Of a stretch of 64,000 nt of DNA, positions 1 to 7,597 are shown piece by piece. The stretch lies in contig NZ_JAUOQT010000003.1 of NCBI RefSeq assembly GCF_030547245.1, positions 310,001-374,000 of the forward strand. The letters are read 5' to 3'. The notes beneath the pieces are model-generated. The model searched no databases. It was not told where the DNA came from and was given only the letters and a program-made list of their open reading frames with translations. This DNA is from Oceanihabitans sp. 2_MG-2023 (GTDB taxonomy: Bacteria; Bacteroidota; Bacteroidia; Flavobacteriales; Flavobacteriaceae). Numbering within the stretch: the stretch's first letter is position 1; each line of letters begins with the position of its first letter. The translations under genes were made by a program, and so were the position numbers.

Positions 1-1
1 A

Positions 2-34
2 AAAAGCCTGAAACTAATAGCTTCAGACTTTAAA
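2..34 (-). terminator. Intrinsic terminator of the 57-941 gene
   Basis: Read on the minus strand, a 10-bp stem (positions 31-22 with 12-3, one G-T wobble) with a loop of about 9 nt is followed by a run of T. It lies just downstream of the minus-strand gene ending at 57. Confidence 0.6.
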
Positions 35-56
35 AAATGGATTAATTTTTTAGGTA

Positions 57-941
57 CTACTTTAAAGTAAACTCATTACTTGAAATTAATTCTTTGTTAT
101 TAAAAACATTCACTACGTATCGCCCTTTTTCAAAATCTGCATCACCTCTAGCATTAACAAATTCGCAAACATCTAAAGAATTATTTTCATAATTAAACTT
201 ACTAATAACACTATAATTTAAGCTTTGTTCTTCAAATTGTACTTGTGCATTTTCTCCTAAAATATTATTGTTTGGGTCTATTAATTGCACATAGAATTCT
301 TGATCACCGGCTTGTACCAATCTATTTTTAGCAACAGTATAACAAACTCTAATCTTATCTACACGTCTAGCCCTTTCTGTAGGAATTAGTTTTCCAGAAC
401 TTCGCTCTATAACACCATATCCTTTTAAACCAACTGTATTTAAAACTGCAGCAGTCTCTACAACTTCAGCTAAAGCGGTATTTTGTACCAATAAAGAATC
501 TGTAAACATAGTACGCTCTTCTAATCTAACCTTAGTACTATCTAAAGAAGTTGCTAGCAATTGGTTTTCCACTTTTAATCTATCGTTTTCAACCAAAAGC
601 ACATCCATCTCTTTTTGCAGTGATAAATACTTTTGTTTGTATTTCCATAAACTACCAACATTTGCTTCAGACACTTTTAATGAGTCCATAAGTCCTTGAA
701 TTCGCTCTTTAGCATCAATTAATTTTTCATTAGCAATATCATTTTCACCAATAGCAATATCATATTGTTTTGCCATATTGCTTAAATCATTCATTACTAA
801 TTGCTTTTCTTTAGTAAGCTGTAATTCATTTTCTTTTTTCTCTTGGTATAAAGTAGAAGTGTAAAATCCAGTTCCTAAAAATAAAGCTAAAGCAATACCT
901 AAAGCTACTTTTAATCCTATGTTATTCTTCTTTTCTGTCAT
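57..941 (-). CDS. Coiled-coil membrane-anchored protein of unknown function
   Basis: 294 residues. A short basic N-terminus (residues 1-10) precedes one hydrophobic segment (about 11-28), so the protein is probably anchored in the inner membrane with its body outside the cytoplasm. Residues about 33-155 are rich in K, E, L and Q in heptad-like spacing and predict a long coiled coil. The last 120 residues look like a compact beta-rich domain. No catalytic motif was seen. Similar coiled-coil/membrane proteins are common and uncharacterised in Flavobacteriaceae. The gene stands alone, ends at a hairpin terminator and is divergent from the ureohydrolase gene. The ATG start is preceded by an A-rich stretch and no clear Shine-Dalgarno. 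A structural or scaffolding role is only a guess. Confidence 0.75.
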   Translation of the reverse strand: MTEKKNNIGLKVALGIALALFLGTGFYTSTLYQEKKENELQLTKEKQLVMNDLSNMAKQYDIAIGENDIANEKLIDAKERIQGLMDSLKVSEANVGSLWKYKQKYLSLQKEMDVLLVENDRLKVENQLLATSLDSTKVRLEERTMFTDSLLVQNTALAEVVETAAVLNTVGLKGYGVIERSSGKLIPTERARRVDKIRVCYTVAKNRLVQAGDQEFYVQLIDPNNNILGENAQVQFEEQSLNYSVISKFNYENNSLDVCEFVNARGDADFEKGRYVVNVFNNKELISSNEFTLK

Positions 942-1072
942 AATTACTTGTTTTTAAGGTTAAAATTTAGAGCGTAATTTTTGTTTCAAATTTTTTGATT
1001 ATTTAATATTATAATTCTTGTTTCGTTTAAAAATAATGTACTTTTATTTAATTTAAAAAACAGATTTTAATT

Positions 1073-2095
1073 ATGGACAAATTGGTTTTATTTGATAATA
1101 CAAAACTAAAAAGCGTACTTAACAAAAGACCCAAAGAATCTAAATTTGGCGAACACATTAAAGTATTAACCTCTGTTTCCAATATATACGAGCAACTTAT
1201 AAATTTAGATGTTAGCTATGTTTTAATTGGCTTACCTGAAGATGTAGGAGTTTTCGCAAATTACGGAAAACCAGGCACTTCCACTACATTTGATGCCGTA
1301 ATTAAAATTTTGTTAAATATACAAAGTAACACATATACACATGCCAATAAAGTGCTTGTTTTAGGACATTTAGATTTTGATTTCGAATTAAAAAAACTTA
1401 AAAAATTAGATCAAAATAAGAAGAAAGATATTGCCAAAGCAAGAAAAATGGTTGAGACAATAGATCAACAAGTGGCTAACTTAGTGCATACTATTGTTAA
1501 ATCTGGTAAAAAACCAATTATTATTGGCGGTGGTCATAACAACGCTTATGGTAATATTAAAGGGAGCTCGCTAGCACTAAACACAGCTATAAATGTAGTC
1601 AATTTAGATGCGCATACCGATTTTAGAGAAGAAGAAGGAAGACATAGTGGCAATGGGTTTCGTTACGCTTTCGCGGAAGGTTTTTTGCATAATTACTTTA
1701 TTTTTGGTTTACATGAAAATTATAACGCACAAAGTATTATAAACACTATTAAAAGTGAAAAACGAATAGGTTTTAATACCTATGAAGCTATATCTGTAAG
1801 GAAAGAACTGAAATTTAAAACAGAAATAGAACGTGCTTTAAAACATGTGTCTGCAAAGCCTTTTGGTATTGAAATAGATTGTGATGCTATAGCAAACACA
1901 TCGAGTAGCGCAAAAACTCCTAGTGGATTTTCGGTAAACAAAACTAGAAATTTTGTAAATTATTTTGCTAAACACAAAAATGCAACGTACTTACACATAT
2001 GCGAAGCTATTGCTACACCAGAAAACGAAGCACAAATTGGTAAATTAATAAGCTATTTAATAACAGATTTTATTCGAGCTAACACAAAAAAATAA
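1073..2095 (+). CDS. Ureohydrolase (arginase/formimidoylglutamase family)
   Basis: 340 residues with the manganese-binding motifs of the arginase/agmatinase/formimidoylglutamase superfamily: GGGH with His155, LDAHTD with Asp179, His181 and Asp183, and EIDCD with Asp269 and Asp271. These supply the two-Mn ligands that activate water to attack a guanidino or formimidoyl carbon. The last motif lacks the usual following Asp-Pro (it reads DCDAIANTSS), as in the formimidoylglutamase-like branch. Formimidoylglutamase (HutG-like) is therefore the best guess, but no other histidine-degradation gene is nearby and the substrate is not established. Probably cytoplasmic. Its stop codon overlaps the next start (TAATG), so the next small membrane protein is translationally coupled. 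Confidence 0.85.
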   Translation: MDKLVLFDNTKLKSVLNKRPKESKFGEHIKVLTSVSNIYEQLINLDVSYVLIGLPEDVGVFANYGKPGTSTTFDAVIKILLNIQSNTYTHANKVLVLGHLDFDFELKKLKKLDQNKKKDIAKARKMVETIDQQVANLVHTIVKSGKKPIIIGGGHNNAYGNIKGSSLALNTAINVVNLDAHTDFREEEGRHSGNGFRYAFAEGFLHNYFIFGLHENYNAQSIINTIKSEKRIGFNTYEAISVRKELKFKTEIERALKHVSAKPFGIEIDCDAIANTSSSAKTPSGFSVNKTRNFVNYFAKHKNATYLHICEAIATPENEAQIGKLISYLITDFIRANTKK

Positions 2096-2385
2096 TGTCA
2101 AAACTTGTATTAGAATTCTTTCGGTTAGGACTTACCTTTTTAATTTTTTTATTTATAATAACATTATTATTTATGGAAATAAACCAAGTACAGTCTTCTT
2201 GGTTCGCGAAAATTTCCCAAACATTTTCCTTACCTGTTTTTATATTAAGCTTTATTATTCCTGTTTGGATGATTATAGACTTAGTACGCAAAAAGGTTAT
2301 AGATAAATCTATTTTTAACCTTACATTCTTTATATCTACTATATCTATTTTACTCTTGTTTTTCGCCATAGTTTTTATAAAATAA
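2095..2385 (+). CDS. Small three-helix membrane protein
   Basis: 96 residues with three hydrophobic stretches (about 10-27, 45-63 and 74-95), so an integral inner-membrane protein. Its ATG shares a base with the ureohydrolase stop codon, implying co-transcription and coupled translation. No family was recognised. The opposite strand is also open over almost the same interval, but that frame lacks the hydrophobic-segment pattern, has no neighbour coupling and would be convergent on a functional operon, so the plus-strand frame is chosen. Confidence 0.65.
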   Translation: MSKLVLEFFRLGLTFLIFLFIITLLFMEINQVQSSWFAKISQTFSLPVFILSFIIPVWMIIDLVRKKVIDKSIFNLTFFISTISILLLFFAIVFIK

Positions 2386-2435
2386 TAGTATAAATATGCA
2401 CAGTAACTCTAAGATATAGCAATAAAAAAAGAAAA

Positions 2436-2912
2436 ATGAACAAACCGGAAGCATTAGAGATTATAGATTTTAAAAATAAGTATGCTACAGATTTTTATAC
2501 ATTAAATATAGAATGGCTTGAAAATCATTTTGAAATAGAACCTTACGACAAAGAGGTTTTAAGCAAACCAAAAAACTATATTATTAATAAAGGCGGATTT
2601 ATTTTTTTTGCAAAACTAAACAACCAAATTATTGGTACTGTTGCTTTAATGCCAATACAAGACAAAGGTACTTTCGAGTTAACAAAAATGGCTGTTTCCC
2701 CTAAATTTAGAGGACTAAAAATAGGACAAAAACTCATGCAATATTGTCTAGACTTTGCAAAGAAACAAGAATTCAACAGACTACTACTCTACTCTAGTCG
2801 GAAATTAGAAAACGCTATTTACATATATAGAAAATATGGCTTTATTGAAATTCCTGTAGAAGATAATTGCGTGTATCAACGTTGTGATATTAAAATGGAA
2901 TATCCATTATAA
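2436..2912 (+). CDS. GNAT family N-acetyltransferase
   Basis: 158 residues with the GNAT fold pattern: beta-strands around residues 55-85 (including IGTVALMP and FELTKMAV), then the acetyl-CoA pyrophosphate-binding motif A with the sequence RGLKIGQKLM (R/QxxGxG/A-like) near residues 92-101, and a C-terminal YRKYGFIE strand-turn typical of motif B. It transfers an acetyl group from acetyl-CoA to an amine; the substrate is unknown. The ATG follows an A/G-rich stretch (aaaaaaagaaaa). It is separated from the small membrane protein by about 50 bp and may be in the same transcript. It converges on the aminotransferase gene with only 16 bp between them. Confidence 0.88.
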   Translation: MNKPEALEIIDFKNKYATDFYTLNIEWLENHFEIEPYDKEVLSKPKNYIINKGGFIFFAKLNNQIIGTVALMPIQDKGTFELTKMAVSPKFRGLKIGQKLMQYCLDFAKKQEFNRLLLYSSRKLENAIYIYRKYGFIEIPVEDNCVYQRCDIKMEYPL

Positions 2913-2928
2913 TTGCGTTTTTTTTAAT

Positions 2929-4104
2929 TTATTCCTCAAATTTTAAAAGTTCGGTTTGAAAAGCATTTAAGCTTTTTCCAGTTTCAAAAGGATAATTCAA
3001 TGCTAGTAAAGCTCGTTCTAAAGCACTTAATACCGCTATAAGATCATTTGGAGATACCGACCCCATATGACCTACTCTAAAATAGGAAGTTTTAATTTCT
3101 GAAAGTAAGCCTCCAGCAATAATGACATTGCTTCTTGCAATTTTAGAACGCAATGCAACACCATCTATTTCTTTAGGATAATAAACCGCTGTTAAACTGT
3201 TAGCGGCGATTTCGGTAGATCTTGGCAAGATTTCTAAATGTAAAGACGCTAATCCTTTTCTAAAAGCGTTAGCTAAAACTTGATGTCTTTCTATTCGCTT
3301 TTGCACTCCTTCTTTACAAATAATTTTTAAGCTCGTTTCTAAAGCTACAATTAAATTAACTGCTGGTGTGCCAAAATACGAAGGTTTGCGTGCTTCATAA
3401 GCTTTCATTATTGGCAACCAATTTTTCCAATTTGCATAGTAATTACAAACAGGTGTCTTTCTGTTTTCCCACACTTGTATTGCTTTTTCCGAAGCCATTA
3501 ATAAAGCAAGTCCAGGAGGCACTCCAACTGCTTTTTGAGATGCTGTTAAAACAATATCTAATTCCCATTCGTCTTGATGAATCGTTTCAGCCGCAACAGA
3601 GCAAACACCATCTAAAATACTTAATACATGATACTTTTTAGCTAACTTCGCTATCGGTTCTGGATCTACTAATACTCCTGTAGAAGTATCGACATGTGTA
3701 ATTGTTAAAGCTTTATAAGTTTTCGTTTTTAGTTCTTTTTCTATAACTTCAAGAGGCACAACTTCACCAACTGGTGCTTCTAAAATAGTAGTATTTGCGC
3801 CATAATGGGTTAAAATATCTTGAAAACGTTTACCAAAATACCCCGTTGAAATCACTAATACATTATCGTCTTTTTCTATAAGATTGGCTATAGCCATATC
3901 CATCGCTAATGTTCCTGTTCCAGCAACAATAAAAGGTTGTCCTTTTGGTGATTTCCATACTTCTCGCATGTGTTCTAGACTATTACCAAAAACCTCAATA
4001 AAATCTGGAGCAACATGACTTGTTGTTGCCATTGCCATTGCCTGCATCACATCTGGTTCAAATTCTATTGGACCAGGAATCATCAATAATTTTCTACCTT
4101 TCAT
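2929..4104 (-). CDS. Class V aminotransferase, serine-pyruvate / alanine-glyoxylate type
   Basis: 391 residues from the chosen start. Fold-type I PLP enzyme of the class V subgroup: N-terminal MIPGPIEFEP substrate loop, STGYFG cofactor loop, the acidic residue of SILDGVCS that contacts the PLP ring nitrogen, and Schiff-base Lys191 in TASQKAVGVPPG. The family includes alanine-glyoxylate, serine-glyoxylate and serine-pyruvate aminotransferases. Its position just after isocitrate lyase suggests it converts the glyoxylate released there to glycine (inference). An upstream in-frame start at 4137 would lie inside the isocitrate lyase terminator hairpin and add a non-homologous leader, so the ATG at 4104 (MKGRKLLMIPGP) is preferred. 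Confidence 0.88.
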   Translation of the reverse strand: MKGRKLLMIPGPIEFEPDVMQAMAMATTSHVAPDFIEVFGNSLEHMREVWKSPKGQPFIVAGTGTLAMDMAIANLIEKDDNVLVISTGYFGKRFQDILTHYGANTTILEAPVGEVVPLEVIEKELKTKTYKALTITHVDTSTGVLVDPEPIAKLAKKYHVLSILDGVCSVAAETIHQDEWELDIVLTASQKAVGVPPGLALLMASEKAIQVWENRKTPVCNYYANWKNWLPIMKAYEARKPSYFGTPAVNLIVALETSLKIICKEGVQKRIERHQVLANAFRKGLASLHLEILPRSTEIAANSLTAVYYPKEIDGVALRSKIARSNVIIAGGLLSEIKTSYFRVGHMGSVSPNDLIAVLSALERALLALNYPFETGKSLNAFQTELLKFEE

Positions 4105-4123
4105 TTGTAATCTTTTTATATAA

Positions 4124-4157
4124 AATAAAGGCAACATTTTAAAATGTTGCCTTTATT
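4124..4157 (-). terminator. Palindromic terminator after isocitrate lyase
   Basis: A perfect 34-bp inverted repeat centred between 4140 and 4141 (core GGCAACATTTT and its complement), followed on the minus strand by TTTATTTTAT. It sits 6 bp past the isocitrate lyase stop and before the aminotransferase start, so it probably reduces read-through between the two genes. Confidence 0.75.
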
Positions 4158-4162
4158 AATAA

Positions 4163-5785
4163 TTATTTATCTAAAACAAGTTCTCTTTTTTGTTCTTCTT
4201 TAACTTCAAATTGATTAGAAGTATTATTTTCCCCTCCAGCTTTTAAAGCTTTATCTCCAGCAAAAAATGTTTTGTGATCATCACCAAGGTCCGATCCTGC
4301 CATTCTTTGGTGCTTTACACAAGAAACTCCTTTTCTAATTTCTTGACGTTGTACTCCTTTCACATAAGCTAACATACCCTCTTCTCCAAAATAACCTTCG
4401 GTTAAATCGTTCATATGTAATGCGGTTGTATGGTAAGTAGGTAGTGTAATTAAGTGGTGAAAAATTCCAGCTTCTCTAGATCCATCTATTTGGAAAGTTT
4501 TAATTTTTTGATCTGCTCTAAAGCATAATTCCGAACCATCATATTGCGCATTCATTAAATTATTTCTATCATAAGCTGTCATGTTTTCTCCTTCGGCAAG
4601 CATTTCTTCAAATACTTGTTTACGGAAATTTAATGTCCAATTAAAAGATGGAGAATTGTTGTACACTAATTTAGCATTAGGTACAATTTCTTTTACTCTG
4701 TTTACCATATGTGCGATTTGTTTAACGTTTGGAGTTGGTGTTTCAATCCAAAGTAAATCTGCTCCATTTTGAAGACTAGTAACACAATCTAAAACCACAC
4801 GATCTATATTAGTACCATCTTTAAACTTATACAATCCATTTGGAAGTCTTACTGGACGAACCAGTTTACCTTCTCTTTTTAATAATACATCATCTTCTTT
4901 AGCTTCATGTATAGCAATTTCTTCAGCTTCTACAAATGCTAAATATTTAGAAGCTAAATCACCAGGTTCTTGACTTACTGGCAATTTTTGAGTTAAACCA
5001 GCTCCTTCTGAATCTGTTCTTGCCACAATAATACCATCCTCGATACCTAATTCAAGAAAAGCATATCGAATAGCATTTAATTTAGCAATAAAATCTTCAT
5101 GCGGAACGGTTACTTTTCCATCTTGATGGCCACATTGTTTTGCATCAGACACTTGATTTTCAATTTGTATGGCGCAAGCACCTGCTTCAACCATCTTTTT
5201 TGTTAGTAGATACGTAGCTTCTTCATTTCCAAAACCAGCATCAATATCTGCTATTATAGGTACGATATGTGTTTCAAAATTATCAATTTGATCCTGAACG
5301 TCTTCACCATTTTCTAATCTTTTAAACAAATCGTTTAATTCGATAGCATCTGCTTGACGTAAAAAATCATAAATTTCTGCAATAAGACTAGGAACTGCTG
5401 TTTTTTCATGCATAGATTGATCAGGTAATGGTCCGAATTCAGAACGTAATGCAGCAACCATCCACCCCGAGAGGTATAAATATCTTTTGCTAGTGGTTTT
5501 ATGATGTTTTTTAACCGCAATCATTTTTTGTTGCGCTACAAAACCGTGCCAGCAACCTAAGGATTGCGTATAATTTGAAGGATCTGCATCATATGCAGCC
5601 ATATCTTCTCGCATAATAGCTGCGGTATATTTAGCTATATCTAAACCAGTTTTAAAACGATTTTGAGTCACCATTCTAGCAGCACTTTCTGGTCGTATTG
5701 CATTCCAAGTATTACCATACTTAGCTTTTAGGTTTCGTACTGTTTCTAAAGCAGAACTATAGTTGCTTTGTGCTAAATTTTTCAT
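4163..5785 (-). CDS. aceA: Isocitrate lyase
   Basis: 540 residues. Splits isocitrate into succinate and glyoxylate, the first step of the glyoxylate shunt, in the cytoplasm. The catalytic signature is KQCGH (residues 216-220, nucleophile-like Cys218), in the form KQCGHQDGKVTVP seen in the longer bacterial isocitrate lyases of about 530 residues rather than the KKCGH of the 430-residue enteric enzyme. Other landmarks are DIDAGFGN (Mg-binding Asp, about 180-187), the SPSFNW substrate loop and TLPTYH. It follows malate synthase on the same strand, 86 bp away, with a hairpin in the gap, and is followed by the aminotransferase. Likely co-regulated with aceB by the divergent ScfR/RamB-like regulator. 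Confidence 0.97.
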   Translation of the reverse strand: MKNLAQSNYSSALETVRNLKAKYGNTWNAIRPESAARMVTQNRFKTGLDIAKYTAAIMREDMAAYDADPSNYTQSLGCWHGFVAQQKMIAVKKHHKTTSKRYLYLSGWMVAALRSEFGPLPDQSMHEKTAVPSLIAEIYDFLRQADAIELNDLFKRLENGEDVQDQIDNFETHIVPIIADIDAGFGNEEATYLLTKKMVEAGACAIQIENQVSDAKQCGHQDGKVTVPHEDFIAKLNAIRYAFLELGIEDGIIVARTDSEGAGLTQKLPVSQEPGDLASKYLAFVEAEEIAIHEAKEDDVLLKREGKLVRPVRLPNGLYKFKDGTNIDRVVLDCVTSLQNGADLLWIETPTPNVKQIAHMVNRVKEIVPNAKLVYNNSPSFNWTLNFRKQVFEEMLAEGENMTAYDRNNLMNAQYDGSELCFRADQKIKTFQIDGSREAGIFHHLITLPTYHTTALHMNDLTEGYFGEEGMLAYVKGVQRQEIRKGVSCVKHQRMAGSDLGDDHKTFFAGDKALKAGGENNTSNQFEVKEEQKRELVLDK

Positions 5786-5831
5786 AATTTTGTTTTTAAT
5801 TATTAAGGTTATTCTATAATTTGATAATTAC

Positions 5832-5862
5832 GTCTCGCAAACTATTGCAGTAGTTGCGAGAC
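5832..5862. promoter_or_regulatory. Inverted repeat between aceB and aceA, candidate operator or mRNA-processing hairpin
   Basis: GTCTCGCAA (5832-5840) pairs with TTGCGAGAC (5854-5862); adjacent CTA/TAG extends the stem with one bulged base. On the coding (minus) strand it is not followed by a T-run, so it is not a normal intrinsic terminator for aceB. Its arms TCGCAA/TTGCGA resemble the TTCGCAA and GCGAACGTTCGC elements at the aceB/regulator divergent promoter, so it may be a second operator. That role is inference. Confidence 0.5.
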
Positions 5863-5871
5863 ATTTTTTTT

Positions 5872-7470
5872 TTAAATGTATTGGTATGCTGGAAGCGTTA
5901 AAAACTCTTCAAATTCTTCTTGTGTTACTAATTTTTCAAATAGCTGAATTGCAATTTCAAACTTGGTGTCTTCAATTTTATCACGACCAATTTCTGTAAT
6001 AATTTTTTCAACTTCATTGTCAAAAATAGCATCAAATAAGTCTCTAGTAAATGGCCTACCATCTTCTAATTTCACTTCATTTTTTAGCCATTGCCATATT
6101 TGTGTTCTAGATATTTCGGCTGTTGCTGCATCTTCCATTAAATTATAAAGGGCAACAGCTCCATGACCTCTTAACCAAGCTTCGGTATACAAGATCCCAA
6201 CGTTAATATTTTTTCTTATTCCTGTTTCTGAAACAGTTCCTTTTGGCATTGCAACTAAATCTTGTTCGGTAATATGTACATCTTCGCGTAATACATGTAA
6301 TTGATTAGCTGTTGGCATGTGTTTATTAAACTCCATCATAGCAACTGCTACTAAATCTGGATGCGCTACCCAAGTACCATCATGGCCGTTTTTAACTTCA
6401 CGTTCTTTGTCTTTGCGCACTTTTTCTAAAGCATTTATATTGGCTTGGTCATTATTTTTAATAGGAATTTGTGCTGCCATTCCTCCAATAGCAAGAATTC
6501 CTCTTTTATGGCAACGTTGTATAACAAGCTTTGAATATGCATCCATAAAAGGAGTTGTCATTGTCACTTGATCCCGATTAGGAACCACAAAATTGGAATG
6601 ATTTCTAAACTTTTTGATATATGAAAAAATGTAATCCCAACGTCCACAATTTAAGCCAACAATATGTTCTTTAAGCTCGTAAATGATTTCATCCAACTGA
6701 AAACTTGCCGTAATAGTTTCGACTAAAACGGTTGCTTTAAAAGTTCCCTGTGGTACTTCTAAATAATCTTGAGCAAAAACAAAAACATCATTCCACCAAC
6801 GCGCTTCTAAATAATGTTCTAATTTTGGAAGATAAAAATATGGAGCAGAACCATTTTCTATTCTAGTTTTTGTGTTATGAAAAACATATAAACCAAAATC
6901 TACCAAGCTACCAGAAGCCTCTTCTCCATTAATAAGTATATGCCTTTCATTTAAATGCAACCCTCTTGGCCTTACTAATAAAACCGCTGTTTTACTATTT
7001 AACTGATACGATTTTTCCTTTCTAGAATCATATAAAGAAATCGTTTTTTTATTCGCATCTATTAGGTTTTGTTGCCCTTCAATAGTATTAGACCAAGTTG
7101 GTGCATTACTATCTTCTAAATCTGCCATAAACGTTTTTGCACCAGAGTTTAAAGCATTAATAATCATTTTTCTATTTACAGGACCAGTAATTTCTACTCT
7201 TCGATCTTGCATATCCAAAGGAATTCTAGCAGCAGTCCACTCTGCTTCTCTAATGTTTTTAGTCTCTCTAGGGAATTCTGGAAATTTACCACTATCGAAA
7301 ACTTTTTGCTCTTGTTCTCGTCTAGTTAACAACTCTAATCGTTTCGCATTAAATTTTTCGTGTAAAGCAGTAATAAACGCTAAGGCATCATCTGTTAATA
7401 CTTCTGGATAATAGTTTTTTACGTTTTCGGCAAATTCTATTTTTGTTTGTTTTAAAAGTGTGTTTTCCAT
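5872..7470 (-). CDS. aceB: Malate synthase A
   Basis: 532 residues, the usual length of form A. Condenses glyoxylate and acetyl-CoA to malate, the second step of the glyoxylate shunt. Visible family blocks are GPVNRKM and FMADLEDSNAPTW (about 95-125), the RPRGLHLNE block with the catalytic Arg, LNCGRWDYI (substrate/Mg site), and the ILAIGGMAAQIPIK block. The C-terminal part contains the helical domain that carries the catalytic Asp. First gene of a minus-strand run aceB-aceA-aminotransferase and divergent from the ScfR/RamB-like regulator; the 127-bp gap between them carries a 14-bp palindrome. Confidence 0.97.
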   Translation of the reverse strand: MENTLLKQTKIEFAENVKNYYPEVLTDDALAFITALHEKFNAKRLELLTRREQEQKVFDSGKFPEFPRETKNIREAEWTAARIPLDMQDRRVEITGPVNRKMIINALNSGAKTFMADLEDSNAPTWSNTIEGQQNLIDANKKTISLYDSRKEKSYQLNSKTAVLLVRPRGLHLNERHILINGEEASGSLVDFGLYVFHNTKTRIENGSAPYFYLPKLEHYLEARWWNDVFVFAQDYLEVPQGTFKATVLVETITASFQLDEIIYELKEHIVGLNCGRWDYIFSYIKKFRNHSNFVVPNRDQVTMTTPFMDAYSKLVIQRCHKRGILAIGGMAAQIPIKNNDQANINALEKVRKDKEREVKNGHDGTWVAHPDLVAVAMMEFNKHMPTANQLHVLREDVHITEQDLVAMPKGTVSETGIRKNINVGILYTEAWLRGHGAVALYNLMEDAATAEISRTQIWQWLKNEVKLEDGRPFTRDLFDAIFDNEVEKIITEIGRDKIEDTKFEIAIQLFEKLVTQEEFEEFLTLPAYQYI

Positions 7471-7520
7471 GTTGTTATGATTTTACTCTACAATATTAAA
7501 ACAAACTTTTTTAAAAAACA

Positions 7521-7571
7521 AGCGAACGTTCGCTAAATTTATTATTTCCTCTTTTTTTAAGTTGTTCGCAA
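7521..7571. promoter_or_regulatory. Candidate operator of the ScfR/RamB-like regulator
   Basis: A perfect 14-bp palindrome AGCGAACGTTCGCT (7521-7534) lies midway between divergent aceB and the regulator, and a further half-element TTCGCAA lies at 7565-7571, next to the regulator's -7 box. Known RamB/ScfR proteins bind TTTGCAAA-type sites upstream of glyoxylate-shunt and acyl-CoA genes, so the similarity is suggestive. Binding here is inferred. Confidence 0.55.
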
Positions 7572-7578
7572 TATTTTG

Positions 7579-7586
7579 TATCTTTG
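7579..7586 (+). promoter_or_regulatory. -7 promoter box of the regulator gene
   Basis: TATCTTTG matches the Bacteroidota -7 consensus TAnnTTTG exactly. It ends only 11 bp before the regulator's ATG at 7598, so the transcript would have almost no leader. No good TTG -33 element sits at the standard 17-23 bp spacing; a TTG at 7562 gives 14 bp. Confidence 0.5.
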
Positions 7587-7597
7587 ATTTAATAATT

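Noticed and set aside
2079-2369. Minus-strand ORF overlapping the small membrane protein
   Set aside because: It shadows the plus-strand frame that shows a start-stop overlap with the ureohydrolase and a membrane-protein pattern.
5832-5862. Intrinsic terminator of aceB
   Set aside because: On the coding strand the hairpin lacks the following T-run; the T-run is on the opposite strand, where nothing is transcribed toward it.
7562-7597. TTG start 12 codons upstream of the regulator's ATG
   Set aside because: It lies upstream of the -7 box, so it could not be in the transcript, and adds a non-conserved leader.
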